From Pseudomonas soli (GTDB lineage Bacteria; Pseudomonadota; Gammaproteobacteria; Pseudomonadales; Pseudomonadaceae), in assembly GCF_900110655.1 (NCBI RefSeq), contig NZ_FOEQ01000005.1, positions 248,001-312,000 of the forward strand: a DNA stretch of 64,000 bases, written 5' to 3'. This document shows positions 44,812 to 52,815 of this stretch, one piece after another; positions within the stretch are counted from its first letter, which is position 1, and each line of letters begins with the position of its first letter. The position numbers were made by a program, and so were the translations under genes. The notes beneath the pieces are model-generated. The model searched no databases, was not told the origin of the DNA, and worked only from the letters and a program-made list of their open reading frames with translations.

Positions 44812-45732
44812 TCAGCCCTGAATCAGCGGCCCCAGGCGTTCGGCCAGGGCCTGGACCATCGCGCTCACCTTGGGCAGGTGTCCGCGGTTGCGGCGCCAGG
44901 CCAGGTTGATCGGCAATCCTTCCATCGCGTACGCCGGCAGTATCTGTTGCAGCGTCCCGTCATCGAGCTGGCGCTGCACCAGCCAGGTCGGCAACTGGGC
45001 GATGCCGTGCCCGGCGCTGACAGCTAGCGCCTGGCCTTCGGCATCGCCGATGGCCAGGCGCCCGGGCATGCCGCGCAGCTGCGTCAGGCCCGGGCGGGCG
45101 CCGGCAAAGTGCAGGGCCGGTGTGCTGCCGTCTGCGCAGGCATAGAGCACGCAGCCCTGGGCCTGCAGTTGCTGCAGGTCTTGGGGCGTGCCGTGGCGAG
45201 CCAGATAAGCGGGGGCGGCGCAGAACACCAGGCGCTGGCTGCCCAGGTAACGGTGCTCGATGCCTGGCTGCCAGGTTTGTGGTCCGCCGATGCGCACGAC
45301 AATGTCGATGGCGTCCTCGACCAGGTCGACGAAGCGATCGGAGAGGGTGATGTGCGGTTGCAGCCGTGGATGCCGCGCAGCGAAGTCGAGTACGGCAGGG
45401 AGGCCGTGCAGACGGCCGAAGGTAGCTGGCAGGTCGATGCGCAGCTTGCCGCAGGGCGTATGGTGTTCATCGTTGAGGGCCAGCTCGGCTTCCTCGATGT
45501 CCGCCAGCACGCGGGTGCACGCGCGGTAGTAGTCGGCGCCGCTGTCGGTCAGGGCCAGGCGCCGGGTGGTGCGTTCGAACAGGCGCACCTGCAGGCGTTT
45601 CTCCAGGCGCGCGACGCCCTTGCTCACGGCGGAACTGGTGAGGTTCATGCGTTCGGCGGCGGCGATGAAGCTGCCAGCGTTGGCCACGCTGACGAAGAAG
45701 TCGATGTCCTTGAGGCGTTCCGAGGCAGACAT
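44812..45732 (-). CDS. LysR-family regulator
   Basis: This 306-residue regulator has the HTH at residues 5-50 (DIDFFVSVANAGSFIAAAER, then SAVSKGVARLEKRLQVRLF). SDRFVDLVEDAIDIVVRIG in the effector domain marks the CrgA/DmlR subgroup. ATG 45732 is chosen at MSASERLKD. It is divergent from the MFS exporter gene at 45844 with 111 bases between; the A+T-rich gap should hold its operator. Confidence 0.93.
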   Translation of the reverse strand: MSASERLKDIDFFVSVANAGSFIAAAERMNLTSSAVSKGVARLEKRLQVRLFERTTRRLALTDSGADYYRACTRVLADIEEAELALNDEHHTPCGKLRIDLPATFGRLHGLPAVLDFAARHPRLQPHITLSDRFVDLVEDAIDIVVRIGGPQTWQPGIEHRYLGSQRLVFCAAPAYLARHGTPQDLQQLQAQGCVLYACADGSTPALHFAGARPGLTQLRGMPGRLAIGDAEGQALAVSAGHGIAQLPTWLVQRQLDDGTLQQILPAYAMEGLPINLAWRRNRGHLPKVSAMVQALAERLGPLIQG

Positions 45733-45843
45733 GGCGAGGTCTTTTATTAATGAATCTGATTCACTTGATAAAGGAATAACTACCAGCAATAGGAACTAAA
45801 TTCCAGATTAAGCTGGCCTTCCATTCAACCAGGATTGCAGCGG

Positions 45844-47031
45844 ATGTCCACTTCCAGCCTGACCCACGCCACCCTCACGCGCCCAGCGCCGCGTACGGGG
45901 TTATCCATCGGCCTCTTCGCCATCGGCGGCTTCGCGGTGCTGACCACCGAATTTCTGATTCTCGGGCTGCTGCCGGCGCTGGCCCGCGACCTTGGCCTTT
46001 CGGTTGCGGGTGCGGGCCAGTTGGTCACGCTGTTCGCCGTGACCGTGATGTTGTTCGGGCCGCCGCTCACCGCCTGGCTGTCGGCAGTGCCGCGCAAGGG
46101 ACTGTTCATCGCCATCCTGCTGGTGTTCGCCGCGTCCAACGCGCTGTCGGCGCTGGCGCCGAACATCTGGGTGCTGGCATTGGCACGCTTTATCGCCGCG
46201 CTGGCCTTGCCGGTGTATTGGGGCACCGCCAGCGAAAGCGCCGGGCAATTGGCCGGGGCGGGGCGCGAGGGCTGGGCGGTGTCACGGGTGTACCTGGGCA
46301 TCACCGCCGCATTCGTCTTCGGCATTCCACTGGGCACGCTGGCCGCCGGGCTGGTCGGCTGGCGTGGCAGTTTCGCGTTGCTCGCCGGGCTGTGCCTGCT
46401 GGTGGCGCTGTTGATGTGGGCGTGGCTGCCGACTGTGCCGGCGGCACCCGCCCGTGCGCCGGGGGAGCGGCAGACGGTGATCCTCAAGGACCGCCGCTTC
46501 ATCGCCCATGTGCTGCTCTCGGCGCTGGTGTTCACCGCCATGTTCACTGCCTACACCTACCTGGCCGAGACGCTTGAACAGCTGGCCGCCGTGCCGGCCG
46601 GCGAAGTGGGCTGGTGGCTGATGGGCTTCGGCGTGGTCGGCATGCTCGGCAACGGCCTGGCCGGGCGCATTGTTGATCGGAGCCCGCTGCGGGCGACCTT
46701 GCTGCTGTTGGCGATGCTGGCGCTGGGCATGGGCGCGGTCACCCCGTTGCTCGGCACTGCATGGCTGCTGGGGGGCGCGCTGGTGCTGTGGGGCATCGCC
46801 TACACCGCGCTGTTCCCGGTCTGTCAGGTGCGGGTGATGCAGGCCGGCGCCAAGGCCCAGGCCCTGGCCGGGACCTTGAACGTGTCGGCGGCCAATGCCG
46901 GTATCGCCGCCGGTGCGGCGTTGGGCGGCGCGTCGATCCAGGTCCTGGGCCTGGGCGCCCTGGGCTACGTGGCATGCGGGTTCGCCGTGCTGGCGATGAT
47001 CGCCACCCTGGCCATGCTGGCGAGCGAGTGA
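45844..47031 (+). CDS. MFS transporter, DHA1 family
   Basis: This 395-residue membrane protein has about twelve helices. GLFAIGGFAVLTTEFLILGL is the DHA1 helix-1 motif, GREGWAVSRVYLGITAAFVFG and GVVGMLGNGLAGRIVDRSP follow. It is likely a proton-driven drug or metabolite exporter controlled by the divergent LysR. ATG 45844 fits the ribosome site CAGCGGATG poorly but better than TTG 45835. It is convergent with the LysE gene at 47035 with three bases between. Confidence 0.9.
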   Translation: MSTSSLTHATLTRPAPRTGLSIGLFAIGGFAVLTTEFLILGLLPALARDLGLSVAGAGQLVTLFAVTVMLFGPPLTAWLSAVPRKGLFIAILLVFAASNALSALAPNIWVLALARFIAALALPVYWGTASESAGQLAGAGREGWAVSRVYLGITAAFVFGIPLGTLAAGLVGWRGSFALLAGLCLLVALLMWAWLPTVPAAPARAPGERQTVILKDRRFIAHVLLSALVFTAMFTAYTYLAETLEQLAAVPAGEVGWWLMGFGVVGMLGNGLAGRIVDRSPLRATLLLLAMLALGMGAVTPLLGTAWLLGGALVLWGIAYTALFPVCQVRVMQAGAKAQALAGTLNVSAANAGIAAGAALGGASIQVLGLGALGYVACGFAVLAMIATLAMLASE

Positions 47032-47034
47032 GGC

Positions 47035-47667
47035 CTACACCGCCCGGGTGTTGAGCAGGCGCACGCCCAGGCCGATGAACAGCGCGCCGCTGGCGCGCTT
47101 GAACCAGGCCGCCAGGGGCGAAGCCTTCAGGCGCAGGCCGAAGCGCCAGGCGGTGAAGCAGTAGAAGGAGTGCACCAGGCAGACGATCAGCGAGCCGCTC
47201 AGGTACATGGCCGCGAACTGGCCGAAGATCGGCCGCCCAGGCTCGAGGAACTGCGGCAGGAAGGCGCAGAAGAACACCAGGGTCTTGGGGTTGCTCGCCG
47301 AGACCAGGAAGGCTTCCACGGCGATCCGCCATTGCGTCTGGGGCGGCGTCGCTACCACCTGCGCCGTCGGCGCGGTGGGGGCGCCTTTGCCCAGCAACTG
47401 GCGCAGGCCGAGGTAGATCAGGTAAGCGGCGCCGGCCAGCTTCAGCGCCAGGAACGCCGTGGGCAAAGAGATCAGCAGGGCGCCCACGCCCATGGCCACG
47501 GCGGTGATCGTCAGCAGTTGCGCGGTGAGGTTGCCGAACAGGGTCATGCCCATGCCGGACGGGCCGTAGCGCAAGGCGTTGCGCACGGTGAGCAGGACAT
47601 TCGGGCCGGGGAGCAGCGAGGTGAGCAGGTAGGCGAAGGAGAAGGTCAACCAGAGGTGCAGGGCCAT
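47035..47667 (-). CDS. LysE/RhtB-family amino-acid exporter (third of three)
   Basis: This 210-residue membrane protein has about six helices, SLLPGPNVLLTVRNALRYG as the family signature and SASNPKTLVFFCAFLPQF as the central block. It lacks an adjacent regulator of its own. ATG 47667 is chosen at MALHLWLTF; upstream in-frame codons run through a hairpin at 47741. Confidence 0.9.
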   Translation of the reverse strand: MALHLWLTFSFAYLLTSLLPGPNVLLTVRNALRYGPSGMGMTLFGNLTAQLLTITAVAMGVGALLISLPTAFLALKLAGAAYLIYLGLRQLLGKGAPTAPTAQVVATPPQTQWRIAVEAFLVSASNPKTLVFFCAFLPQFLEPGRPIFGQFAAMYLSGSLIVCLVHSFYCFTAWRFGLRLKASPLAAWFKRASGALFIGLGVRLLNTRAV

Positions 47668-47740
47668 GGAGCGCGTCCTTTGCGCTGGGAAAAACACACA
47701 ATGCCAGTAATCGGCGCGGACCGCCATTGGGCACCGCTGA

Positions 47741-47761
47741 GGGAGCGGCTTGCCCGCTCCC
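47741..47761. terminator. hairpin between AKR and LysE genes
   Basis: GGGAGCGG (47741-47748) and CCGCTCCC (47754-47761) pair perfectly around five bases, 22 bases after the AKR stop on the minus strand. No T run follows; it resembles a half REP element. Confidence 0.5.
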
Positions 47762-47782
47762 AGAGAAGTTGCCCAGGCCGGT

Positions 47783-48790
47783 TCAGCGTGCCAGGCGCCC
47801 GCTGACGAAGTGGGCGACATCGTTGAAGCCCGGGGTCGAGGCATGGCCGGGCGTCACCAGCGAATCGATGAAGGCCTCATCCTCCGCCGTGACCTTGACC
47901 TCCAACGCACCGGCATAGGTGTCCCACTGCGCCTCGGTGCGCGGCCCGACGATGGCCGAGCTGACCAGGCGGTTGTTCAGCACCCAGGCGATGGCGAACT
48001 CGACGATGCCCACGCCCTTGGCCTCGGTATAGGCATGGATCTTCTGGGCGATGGCCAGCGATTCCTGGCGCCATTCCACTTCCATGATGCGCTTGTCCTG
48101 GCGACCGGCACGGCTGCCTTCGTCGGGGGTGGAGCCTGGCGCGTACTTGCCGCTGAGCACGCCACGGGCCAGCGGGCTGAACGGCACCACGCCCAGGCCA
48201 TGGTAGGCGGCGGCGGTGAGTTGTTCGGGCTCGGCCTGGCGGTTGACGATGTTGTACAGCGGCTGGCTGACCACCGGCTTGGCCACGCCGAGCCTGTGCG
48301 CCACGTTGCAGATCTCGGCGATGCGCCAGCCACGGAAGTTGGACACGCCCCAGTAGCGGATCTTGCCTTGCGCCAGCAGGTCGCCGATGGCGCGCACCGT
48401 CTCTTCCAGCGGTACCGAATGGTCCTCGCGGTGCAGGTAGTAGATGTCCAGATAGTCGGTGCCCATGCGCGTGAGGGTGGCCTCGATGGCATTGAACAGG
48501 TGTTTGCGCGACAGGCCGCTGCGGTTCGGCAGGCCATCGACCGGGCCATAGCCGGCCTTGGAGGCGATGATCCACTCGTGACGGTTGCGCGCCACCGCTT
48601 CGCCGACGATTTCCTCGGAGCGGCCGCCATTGTAGACATCGGCGGTGTCGACGAAGTTGATGCCCTGGTCCCAGGCCTTGTCGATGATGCGCAGCGAGTC
48701 TTCGGTGCTGGTCTGTTCACCGAACATCATGCTGCCGAGCGTCAGGGCCGAGACTTGCAGGCCGGAGTGGCCAAGGGGGCGGTAGATCAT
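47783..48790 (-). CDS. aldo/keto reductase (Tas/YajO-like)
   Basis: This 335-residue NADPH-dependent reductase has the AKR tetrad as Asp48 and Tyr53 in NFVDTADVYNGGRSE, a Lys in ASKAGYG and a His in YYLHRED. SPLARGVLSGKY and SSAIVGPRTEAQWD are cofactor-binding segments. Its substrate is not evident; relatives reduce aldehydes or pyridoxal. An inverted repeat lies 27 bases before the ATG. Confidence 0.93.
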   Translation of the reverse strand: MIYRPLGHSGLQVSALTLGSMMFGEQTSTEDSLRIIDKAWDQGINFVDTADVYNGGRSEEIVGEAVARNRHEWIIASKAGYGPVDGLPNRSGLSRKHLFNAIEATLTRMGTDYLDIYYLHREDHSVPLEETVRAIGDLLAQGKIRYWGVSNFRGWRIAEICNVAHRLGVAKPVVSQPLYNIVNRQAEPEQLTAAAYHGLGVVPFSPLARGVLSGKYAPGSTPDEGSRAGRQDKRIMEVEWRQESLAIAQKIHAYTEAKGVGIVEFAIAWVLNNRLVSSAIVGPRTEAQWDTYAGALEVKVTAEDEAFIDSLVTPGHASTPGFNDVAHFVSGRLAR

Positions 48791-48816
48791 TGCGAGTCAT
48801 CCTTTCCTTACAGTGT

Positions 48817-48844
48817 GGGTGAACTTGTTTTACACAGTTCACCC
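48817..48844. promoter_or_regulatory. inverted repeat before the AKR gene
   Basis: GGGTGAAC-N12-GTTCACCC has perfect eight-base arms. It lies 27 bases upstream of the AKR start and 41 bases after the unknown gene at 48885. Its long spacer fits an operator better than a terminator. Confidence 0.5.
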
Positions 48845-48884
48845 CGGTATTGAAAGCTCGCGGTGGCGAAGGCAGGGCGTGTAC

Positions 48885-49316
48885 TCAGCGCGTCGGCAGG
48901 CCGAGCAGTTCGCGCCTTGTCTCCAAGGCAATGGTTGCATAACCCTTGCCGGTACCCCGGTTGCGCAACCCGTGGTCATGCTGGGCCGTCACGTCCTCCC
49001 AGCACTCGACGGACAGCAGGTGGCAGTAGCTACTGTCGGTTTCGATCTCGAAGTCTATGAAGCGTTCGGTATCGGTCAACAGACTGCCCGTCAGGCTGGC
49101 CATGCCGGGGAAGTCGAACTCAAGGTCCAGCAGCAAGGAGCGTGCCCAGTCGATCCCGTGGTTCTCGGCGACGCCCAGCAGAGCAGGCGGTATCTCACGG
49201 GTGAGCCAGGGCCTTGCCGACTCTCTGATGCGATGGGCAGTGAGCAGGTTCTGTTCCTGTACGTTGAGTTGTCGCTTCCTGAGCAGTCGCTGGATATTCG
49301 GGGAGCTCGAGTTCAT
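48885..49316 (-). CDS. protein of unknown function, second gene of a coupled pair
   Basis: I do not recognise this 143-residue protein. It lacks a signal or membrane helix. Residues 1-30 are polar and basic; the rest alternates strands and helices with WARSLLLDLEFDFPG, FIDFEIETDSSYCHLLSVECW and GTGKGYATIALETRREL. Its ATG overlaps the stop of the preceding gene by four bases. The pair has visibly lower G+C and less G/C-ending codon use than its neighbours, suggesting later arrival. An effector/immunity role is conceivable but not shown. Confidence 0.65.
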   Translation of the reverse strand: MNSSSPNIQRLLRKRQLNVQEQNLLTAHRIRESARPWLTREIPPALLGVAENHGIDWARSLLLDLEFDFPGMASLTGSLLTDTERFIDFEIETDSSYCHLLSVECWEDVTAQHDHGLRNRGTGKGYATIALETRRELLGLPTR

Positions 49317-49873
49317 CCGTCGACCCCGCCGCAGCAGAGAGCCTGTAGAAATTCCTGTTCGCCGTCTGCCTGCCACCAAGGGATGCGAACCTGGCCGCCT
49401 TGTTGCTGAAGTTGGCGCAGGAGCGACAGCAGGGCGTCGATTCGAGGCGCATCCCAGTCGGGCCCCATGCAATAGTCCAGTGTCAGGACGTGCTCACAGA
49501 CCATCACGCCCAGGTCAGGGAGGGGCTGGCCATCGATGTCGATGCCCTGCGCCAGTACATGAAACGGTTCGACGACACCTTCGCTGACACGCGAGGCATC
49601 CTGTGGGCCGGTAAAGGGTATTTCGCGCCCGCTTGTCTTGTCCCACAAGCAACCGCGCTCCACCCTGGCACCGAGGGTGAACAGGCGTGTGAATGCGCTC
49701 GGCATGTCGGCGCTTACGGCAAAGTGGAGCTCGATTTCCGGCAGTGTCCCGTCGTCCTGGCTGAAGTAGTCTGCCAAAGGGTGTACTTGTGGCGTCTCTA
49801 CCAGCGCCGGGGTGCTGGCGAGGAGGTGGGCCTGGTTTTTGTGCCGGTCCAGTTGCACTGGGTCAATCTCCAT
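49313..49873 (-). CDS. protein of unknown function, first gene of a coupled pair
   Basis: This 186-residue acidic soluble protein is unrecognised. Segments such as LPEIELHFAVSADMPSAFTR, GVMVCEHVLTLDYCMGPDWD and LLSLLRQLQQQGGQVRIPWW suggest a mixed alpha/beta fold like small immunity-type proteins. It has four cysteines (two adjacent near the C-terminus) and no signal. Ribosome-site support at ATG 49873 is weak. A palindrome (49901-49916) lies just upstream. The stop overlaps the next ATG, coupling the two. Confidence 0.65.
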   Translation of the reverse strand: MEIDPVQLDRHKNQAHLLASTPALVETPQVHPLADYFSQDDGTLPEIELHFAVSADMPSAFTRLFTLGARVERGCLWDKTSGREIPFTGPQDASRVSEGVVEPFHVLAQGIDIDGQPLPDLGVMVCEHVLTLDYCMGPDWDAPRIDALLSLLRQLQQQGGQVRIPWWQADGEQEFLQALCCGGVDG

Positions 49874-49900
49874 GCGATGAGGCGAGTCTGCGGCGTACTG

Positions 49901-49916
49901 TACGGTGAGGACCGTA
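49901..49916. promoter_or_regulatory. inverted repeat upstream of the unknown pair
   Basis: TACGGT-GAGG-ACCGTA is perfect and lies 28 bases before the start at 49873 and 31 bases after the Rieske gene stop. It could be an operator for the pair or an end signal for the upstream gene; no T run is present. Confidence 0.4.
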
Positions 49917-49946
49917 TCGGTGCCACTGCCGGGTCAACGCCAGGTC

Positions 49947-51479
49947 TCAATCCGGCCAGGCATCGATCAGCTCACGCGCCTCGCGGCTCGACAGCGGCCG
50001 CTTCATGCGCTGCGACAGCACGGCCATGGCCCGTGAACAGCCCTTGGCGATCACCGCCTCGACCTGGTCGTCCAGGCACTGCAGGGCGATGAAGTCGCCC
50101 TGTTCCGGCGAGCCGACGTACTCGATGCGGTTCCAGCCGCTGGCATGCCCGAGCACTTCGTAGGTGCGCCCGTGCTGGTAGGTCCAGAAGAACGGCACGT
50201 CGTCGTAGCGGCGCCGCTCGCCGAGCATGTTGGCGGCGGCGATCACGCCGTGTTGCTGGGCCAGGCGCCAATGCTCGATGCGCACCGGGCGGCCGGCCAG
50301 GGGGAAGGTGGCGACATCGCCGGCCGCCCACAGGCCGTCGGCGGCCTGCAGGTGCGCGTCCACCGTGAGCGAATGGTCTTCGGCCAGGGCCAGGCCCTGG
50401 ACGAAACGGGTGGCCGGGGTGACGCCGGTGCCCAGCAGCACCAGCGCGGTTTCCAGGCGCTCGCCATTGGCCAGCAGCACGGCCTCGACGCGCTCGTGGC
50501 CGTCGAAGCCGATCACCTCGGTCGGCCCGTGGAACTGCACACCCTTGCGCTCATGCAGCTCGCGCAGGGTCTGGCCGATGCGCTCGCCCAACTGCCTGGC
50601 CAGCGGGATGGCGTGGCGTGTGACCACATGCACCTGCAGGCCGTACTTGAGCAGGGCGCTGGCGGCCTCCAGGCCGATGAAACCGTCGCCGACGATCACC
50701 ACCGGCTGGCCCGGCTCGGCCAGGTCGAGCAACTGCGCGGCATCGGTGCGCGAGCGCAGTACGCAGATGCCGGGCAGTTGCACGCCGGGGAGCTGGGGGC
50801 GGTTGGGCTTGCCGCCGGTGGCCAGCAGGGCGGCGTCGTATTTCAACTGCTGGCCGTCGGCCAGGCTGATCATGCGCTTGCCGGCATCCAGCGCGCGTAC
50901 CTTGCCGTGAATGCGCTGCAGCTGGCCTTGGCGCAGGTCGACTGGCGCGAGTAGTGAGGACACTTCGTCCACCGGCATTTGCCCGGCGATGACGAACTTG
51001 CTCAGGGCCGTGCGATCGTAAGCGTTCGGCTGTTCCTGGTCGATCCACAACAGGCGGCCGGCAAAGCCATGGTCGAGCAAGGTGGCGATGGCGGCGGCCC
51101 CGGCGGCGCCGGCGCCCACCACGACAAAGGTGCGCGCGTCGCTGTGGCGCGGCGCTTCAGCCTCGGGTAGTGGCTGCTCGTCCACCCATACCTGGCCGTC
51201 CCTGACCTGCACGGCATGCCGGCGCAGACCGGCCAGCGCCGGCGGCTCGCACACCGCGCCGTCGTCCACGGCGAAGGCGGCCTTGTGCCAGGGGCAGATC
51301 AGCAACCCACCACAGACCGCGCCTTGTTCCAGTGGCGCGCCCTCATGCGGGCAGTTGGCCTGGTAGGCACGCACCCGCTCGCCCTGGCGTACCAGGACGA
51401 TTTCTTCGGTACCAACCTGAACGCGCAGGGGACGGAGTTGTTCAAGCTGGTCGAGGCTAGCCACGGCATGGAAGGTCAT
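49947..51479 (-). CDS. Rieske-domain FAD/NAD(P) oxidoreductase (AIFM3-like)
   Basis: This 510-residue protein fuses an N-terminal Rieske 2Fe-2S domain (Cys43-His45 in NCPHEGAPL and Cys62-His65 in CPWHK) to a ferredoxin-reductase-type flavoprotein (FAD motif [12 protein letters not shown] near 120, NAD motif VIVGDGFIGLEAA near 265, LWAAGDVATF). The architecture is that of AIFM3-type proteins; electron partners are unknown. GAGGAG precedes ATG 51479. It is divergent from the mexC-like gene, in the place where nfxB stands in P. aeruginosa. Confidence 0.9.
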   Translation of the reverse strand: MTFHAVASLDQLEQLRPLRVQVGTEEIVLVRQGERVRAYQANCPHEGAPLEQGAVCGGLLICPWHKAAFAVDDGAVCEPPALAGLRRHAVQVRDGQVWVDEQPLPEAEAPRHSDARTFVVVGAGAAGAAAIATLLDHGFAGRLLWIDQEQPNAYDRTALSKFVIAGQMPVDEVSSLLAPVDLRQGQLQRIHGKVRALDAGKRMISLADGQQLKYDAALLATGGKPNRPQLPGVQLPGICVLRSRTDAAQLLDLAEPGQPVVIVGDGFIGLEAASALLKYGLQVHVVTRHAIPLARQLGERIGQTLRELHERKGVQFHGPTEVIGFDGHERVEAVLLANGERLETALVLLGTGVTPATRFVQGLALAEDHSLTVDAHLQAADGLWAAGDVATFPLAGRPVRIEHWRLAQQHGVIAAANMLGERRRYDDVPFFWTYQHGRTYEVLGHASGWNRIEYVGSPEQGDFIALQCLDDQVEAVIAKGCSRAMAVLSQRMKRPLSSREARELIDAWPD

Positions 51480-51593
51480 GGGGATCTCCTCACGGGTTGT
51501 GTTCATTTGACGCCTGCACTGGGTGCGGGCTGCGCTCAGCCGACGATTGGACGGTAATCACAATATTTCACAAAAACTTCAAATGAGACTAAA

Positions 51594-51622
51594 TTGACTC
51601 AAATCGAATGTGTAAGTACCAT
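51594..51622 (+). promoter_or_regulatory. candidate mexC promoter
   Basis: TTGACT (51594-51599), a 17-base spacer and TACCAT (51617-51622) form a plausible sigma-70 promoter 36 bases before mexC. It is surrounded by the repeated hexamer TCAAAT (about 51579 and 51598), which may be part of a repressor site. Confidence 0.55.
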
Positions 51623-51657
51623 TCGCGCCAATTCTAGTTAACGGCTCGGGTGAGTTA

Positions 51658-52800
51658 ATGAGCAATTTGCGTGCAATAGGGATGGTCAGCTGGCTGGCAG
51701 TGGCGGTAGCACTGGCCGGCTGCGGAGCTGCTGAAGAACAGCAGGCCGCGACTGAAACGGCATTTCCGGTGGAGACCGTGACGCTGGCCAGCGAACAGCT
51801 GGCCCTGGCCTCGACCCTGCCGGGCCGGGTCGAACCGATGCGTGTGGCCGAGGTGCGTGCCCGGGTCGCCGGCATTGTCCTGCACAAACGTTTCGAGGAA
51901 GGCGCCGACGTCAAGGCTGGGGATGTGTTGTTCCAGATCGATCCGGCACCGTTCAAGGCTGCCCTGGCGCGTGTCGAGGCCGACCTTGCGCGGGCCCAGG
52001 CGGTGCAGCAGGAGGCCCAGGCACGGGTCAAGCGCTATGAGCCGCTGGTCAAGATCGAGGCGGTCAGCCAGCAGGACTTCGACAGCGCCAGCGCCGAGCT
52101 GCGCAGCGCCCAGGCGGCCGTGCGCTCGGCCCAGGCCGACGTGCAGACCGCGCGCCTTAACCTGGGCTATGCCACGGTCACCGCGCCGATCTCCGGCCGC
52201 ATCGGCCGCGCCTTGGCCACCGAAGGCGCCCTGGTCGGGCAGGGGGAGGCCACCTTGATGGCGCGCATCCAGCAGCTCGATCCGATCTACGTCGACTTCA
52301 CCCAGTCCGCCGCCGAAGCCCTGCGTCTGCGTCAGGCCCTCAAGGACGGCGCGCTCGGCGCTGGCGACGACAAGGCGCTGACCGCCCAGGTGGAAGGCAC
52401 CGACTACCAGCGCCAGGGCGCGCTGATGTTCACCGACGTGGCGGTCGACCGTGGCACCGGCCAGGTCACCTTGCGCGGTCGCTTCGACAATGCCGACGGC
52501 ATCCTGCTGCCGGGCATGTACGTGCGCGTGCGCACCCCGCAGGGTACCGACCAGCAGGCCATCCTGGTGCCGCAGCGCGCGGTGCAGCGCGGCAGCGATG
52601 GCGAGGCGCGGGTGCTGGTGGTCGGCACCGGCAACCTGGCCGAGGCGCGCAGCGTGCGCACCGGCGGGATGCATGGCTCGCGCTGGCAGATCACCGAGGG
52701 CCTGCGCGCCGGTGACCAGGTCATCGTCGGCGGCCCGGCCGGCCTTGCCCCGGGCATGCCGGTGCAGCCGGCCCAGGCGCAACAGGCCGCGGCACACTAA
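51658..52800 (+). CDS. mexC: RND efflux periplasmic adaptor, MexC type
   Basis: This 380-residue lipoprotein (VALAGC, Cys22) has the adaptor layout: barrel-sandwich and helical-hairpin segments around RVEPMRVAEVRARVAGIVLHK, ATVTAPISGRIGRAL and DPIYVDFTQSAAEALRLR. The start MSNLRAIGM and many segments track P. aeruginosa MexC. It links the inner-membrane pump MexD to the outer-membrane channel. It opens a three-gene operon, 15 bases before mexD. Confidence 0.92.
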   Translation: MSNLRAIGMVSWLAVAVALAGCGAAEEQQAATETAFPVETVTLASEQLALASTLPGRVEPMRVAEVRARVAGIVLHKRFEEGADVKAGDVLFQIDPAPFKAALARVEADLARAQAVQQEAQARVKRYEPLVKIEAVSQQDFDSASAELRSAQAAVRSAQADVQTARLNLGYATVTAPISGRIGRALATEGALVGQGEATLMARIQQLDPIYVDFTQSAAEALRLRQALKDGALGAGDDKALTAQVEGTDYQRQGALMFTDVAVDRGTGQVTLRGRFDNADGILLPGMYVRVRTPQGTDQQAILVPQRAVQRGSDGEARVLVVGTGNLAEARSVRTGGMHGSRWQITEGLRAGDQVIVGGPAGLAPGMPVQPAQAQQAAAH

Positions 52801-52815
52801 GGCGAGGGTAGCGAG

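Noticed and set aside
49313..49873. Firm naming of the unknown pair as an effector/immunity system
   Set aside because: No VgrG, Rhs, PAAR or toxin domain is visible nearby; only a general resemblance supports it.
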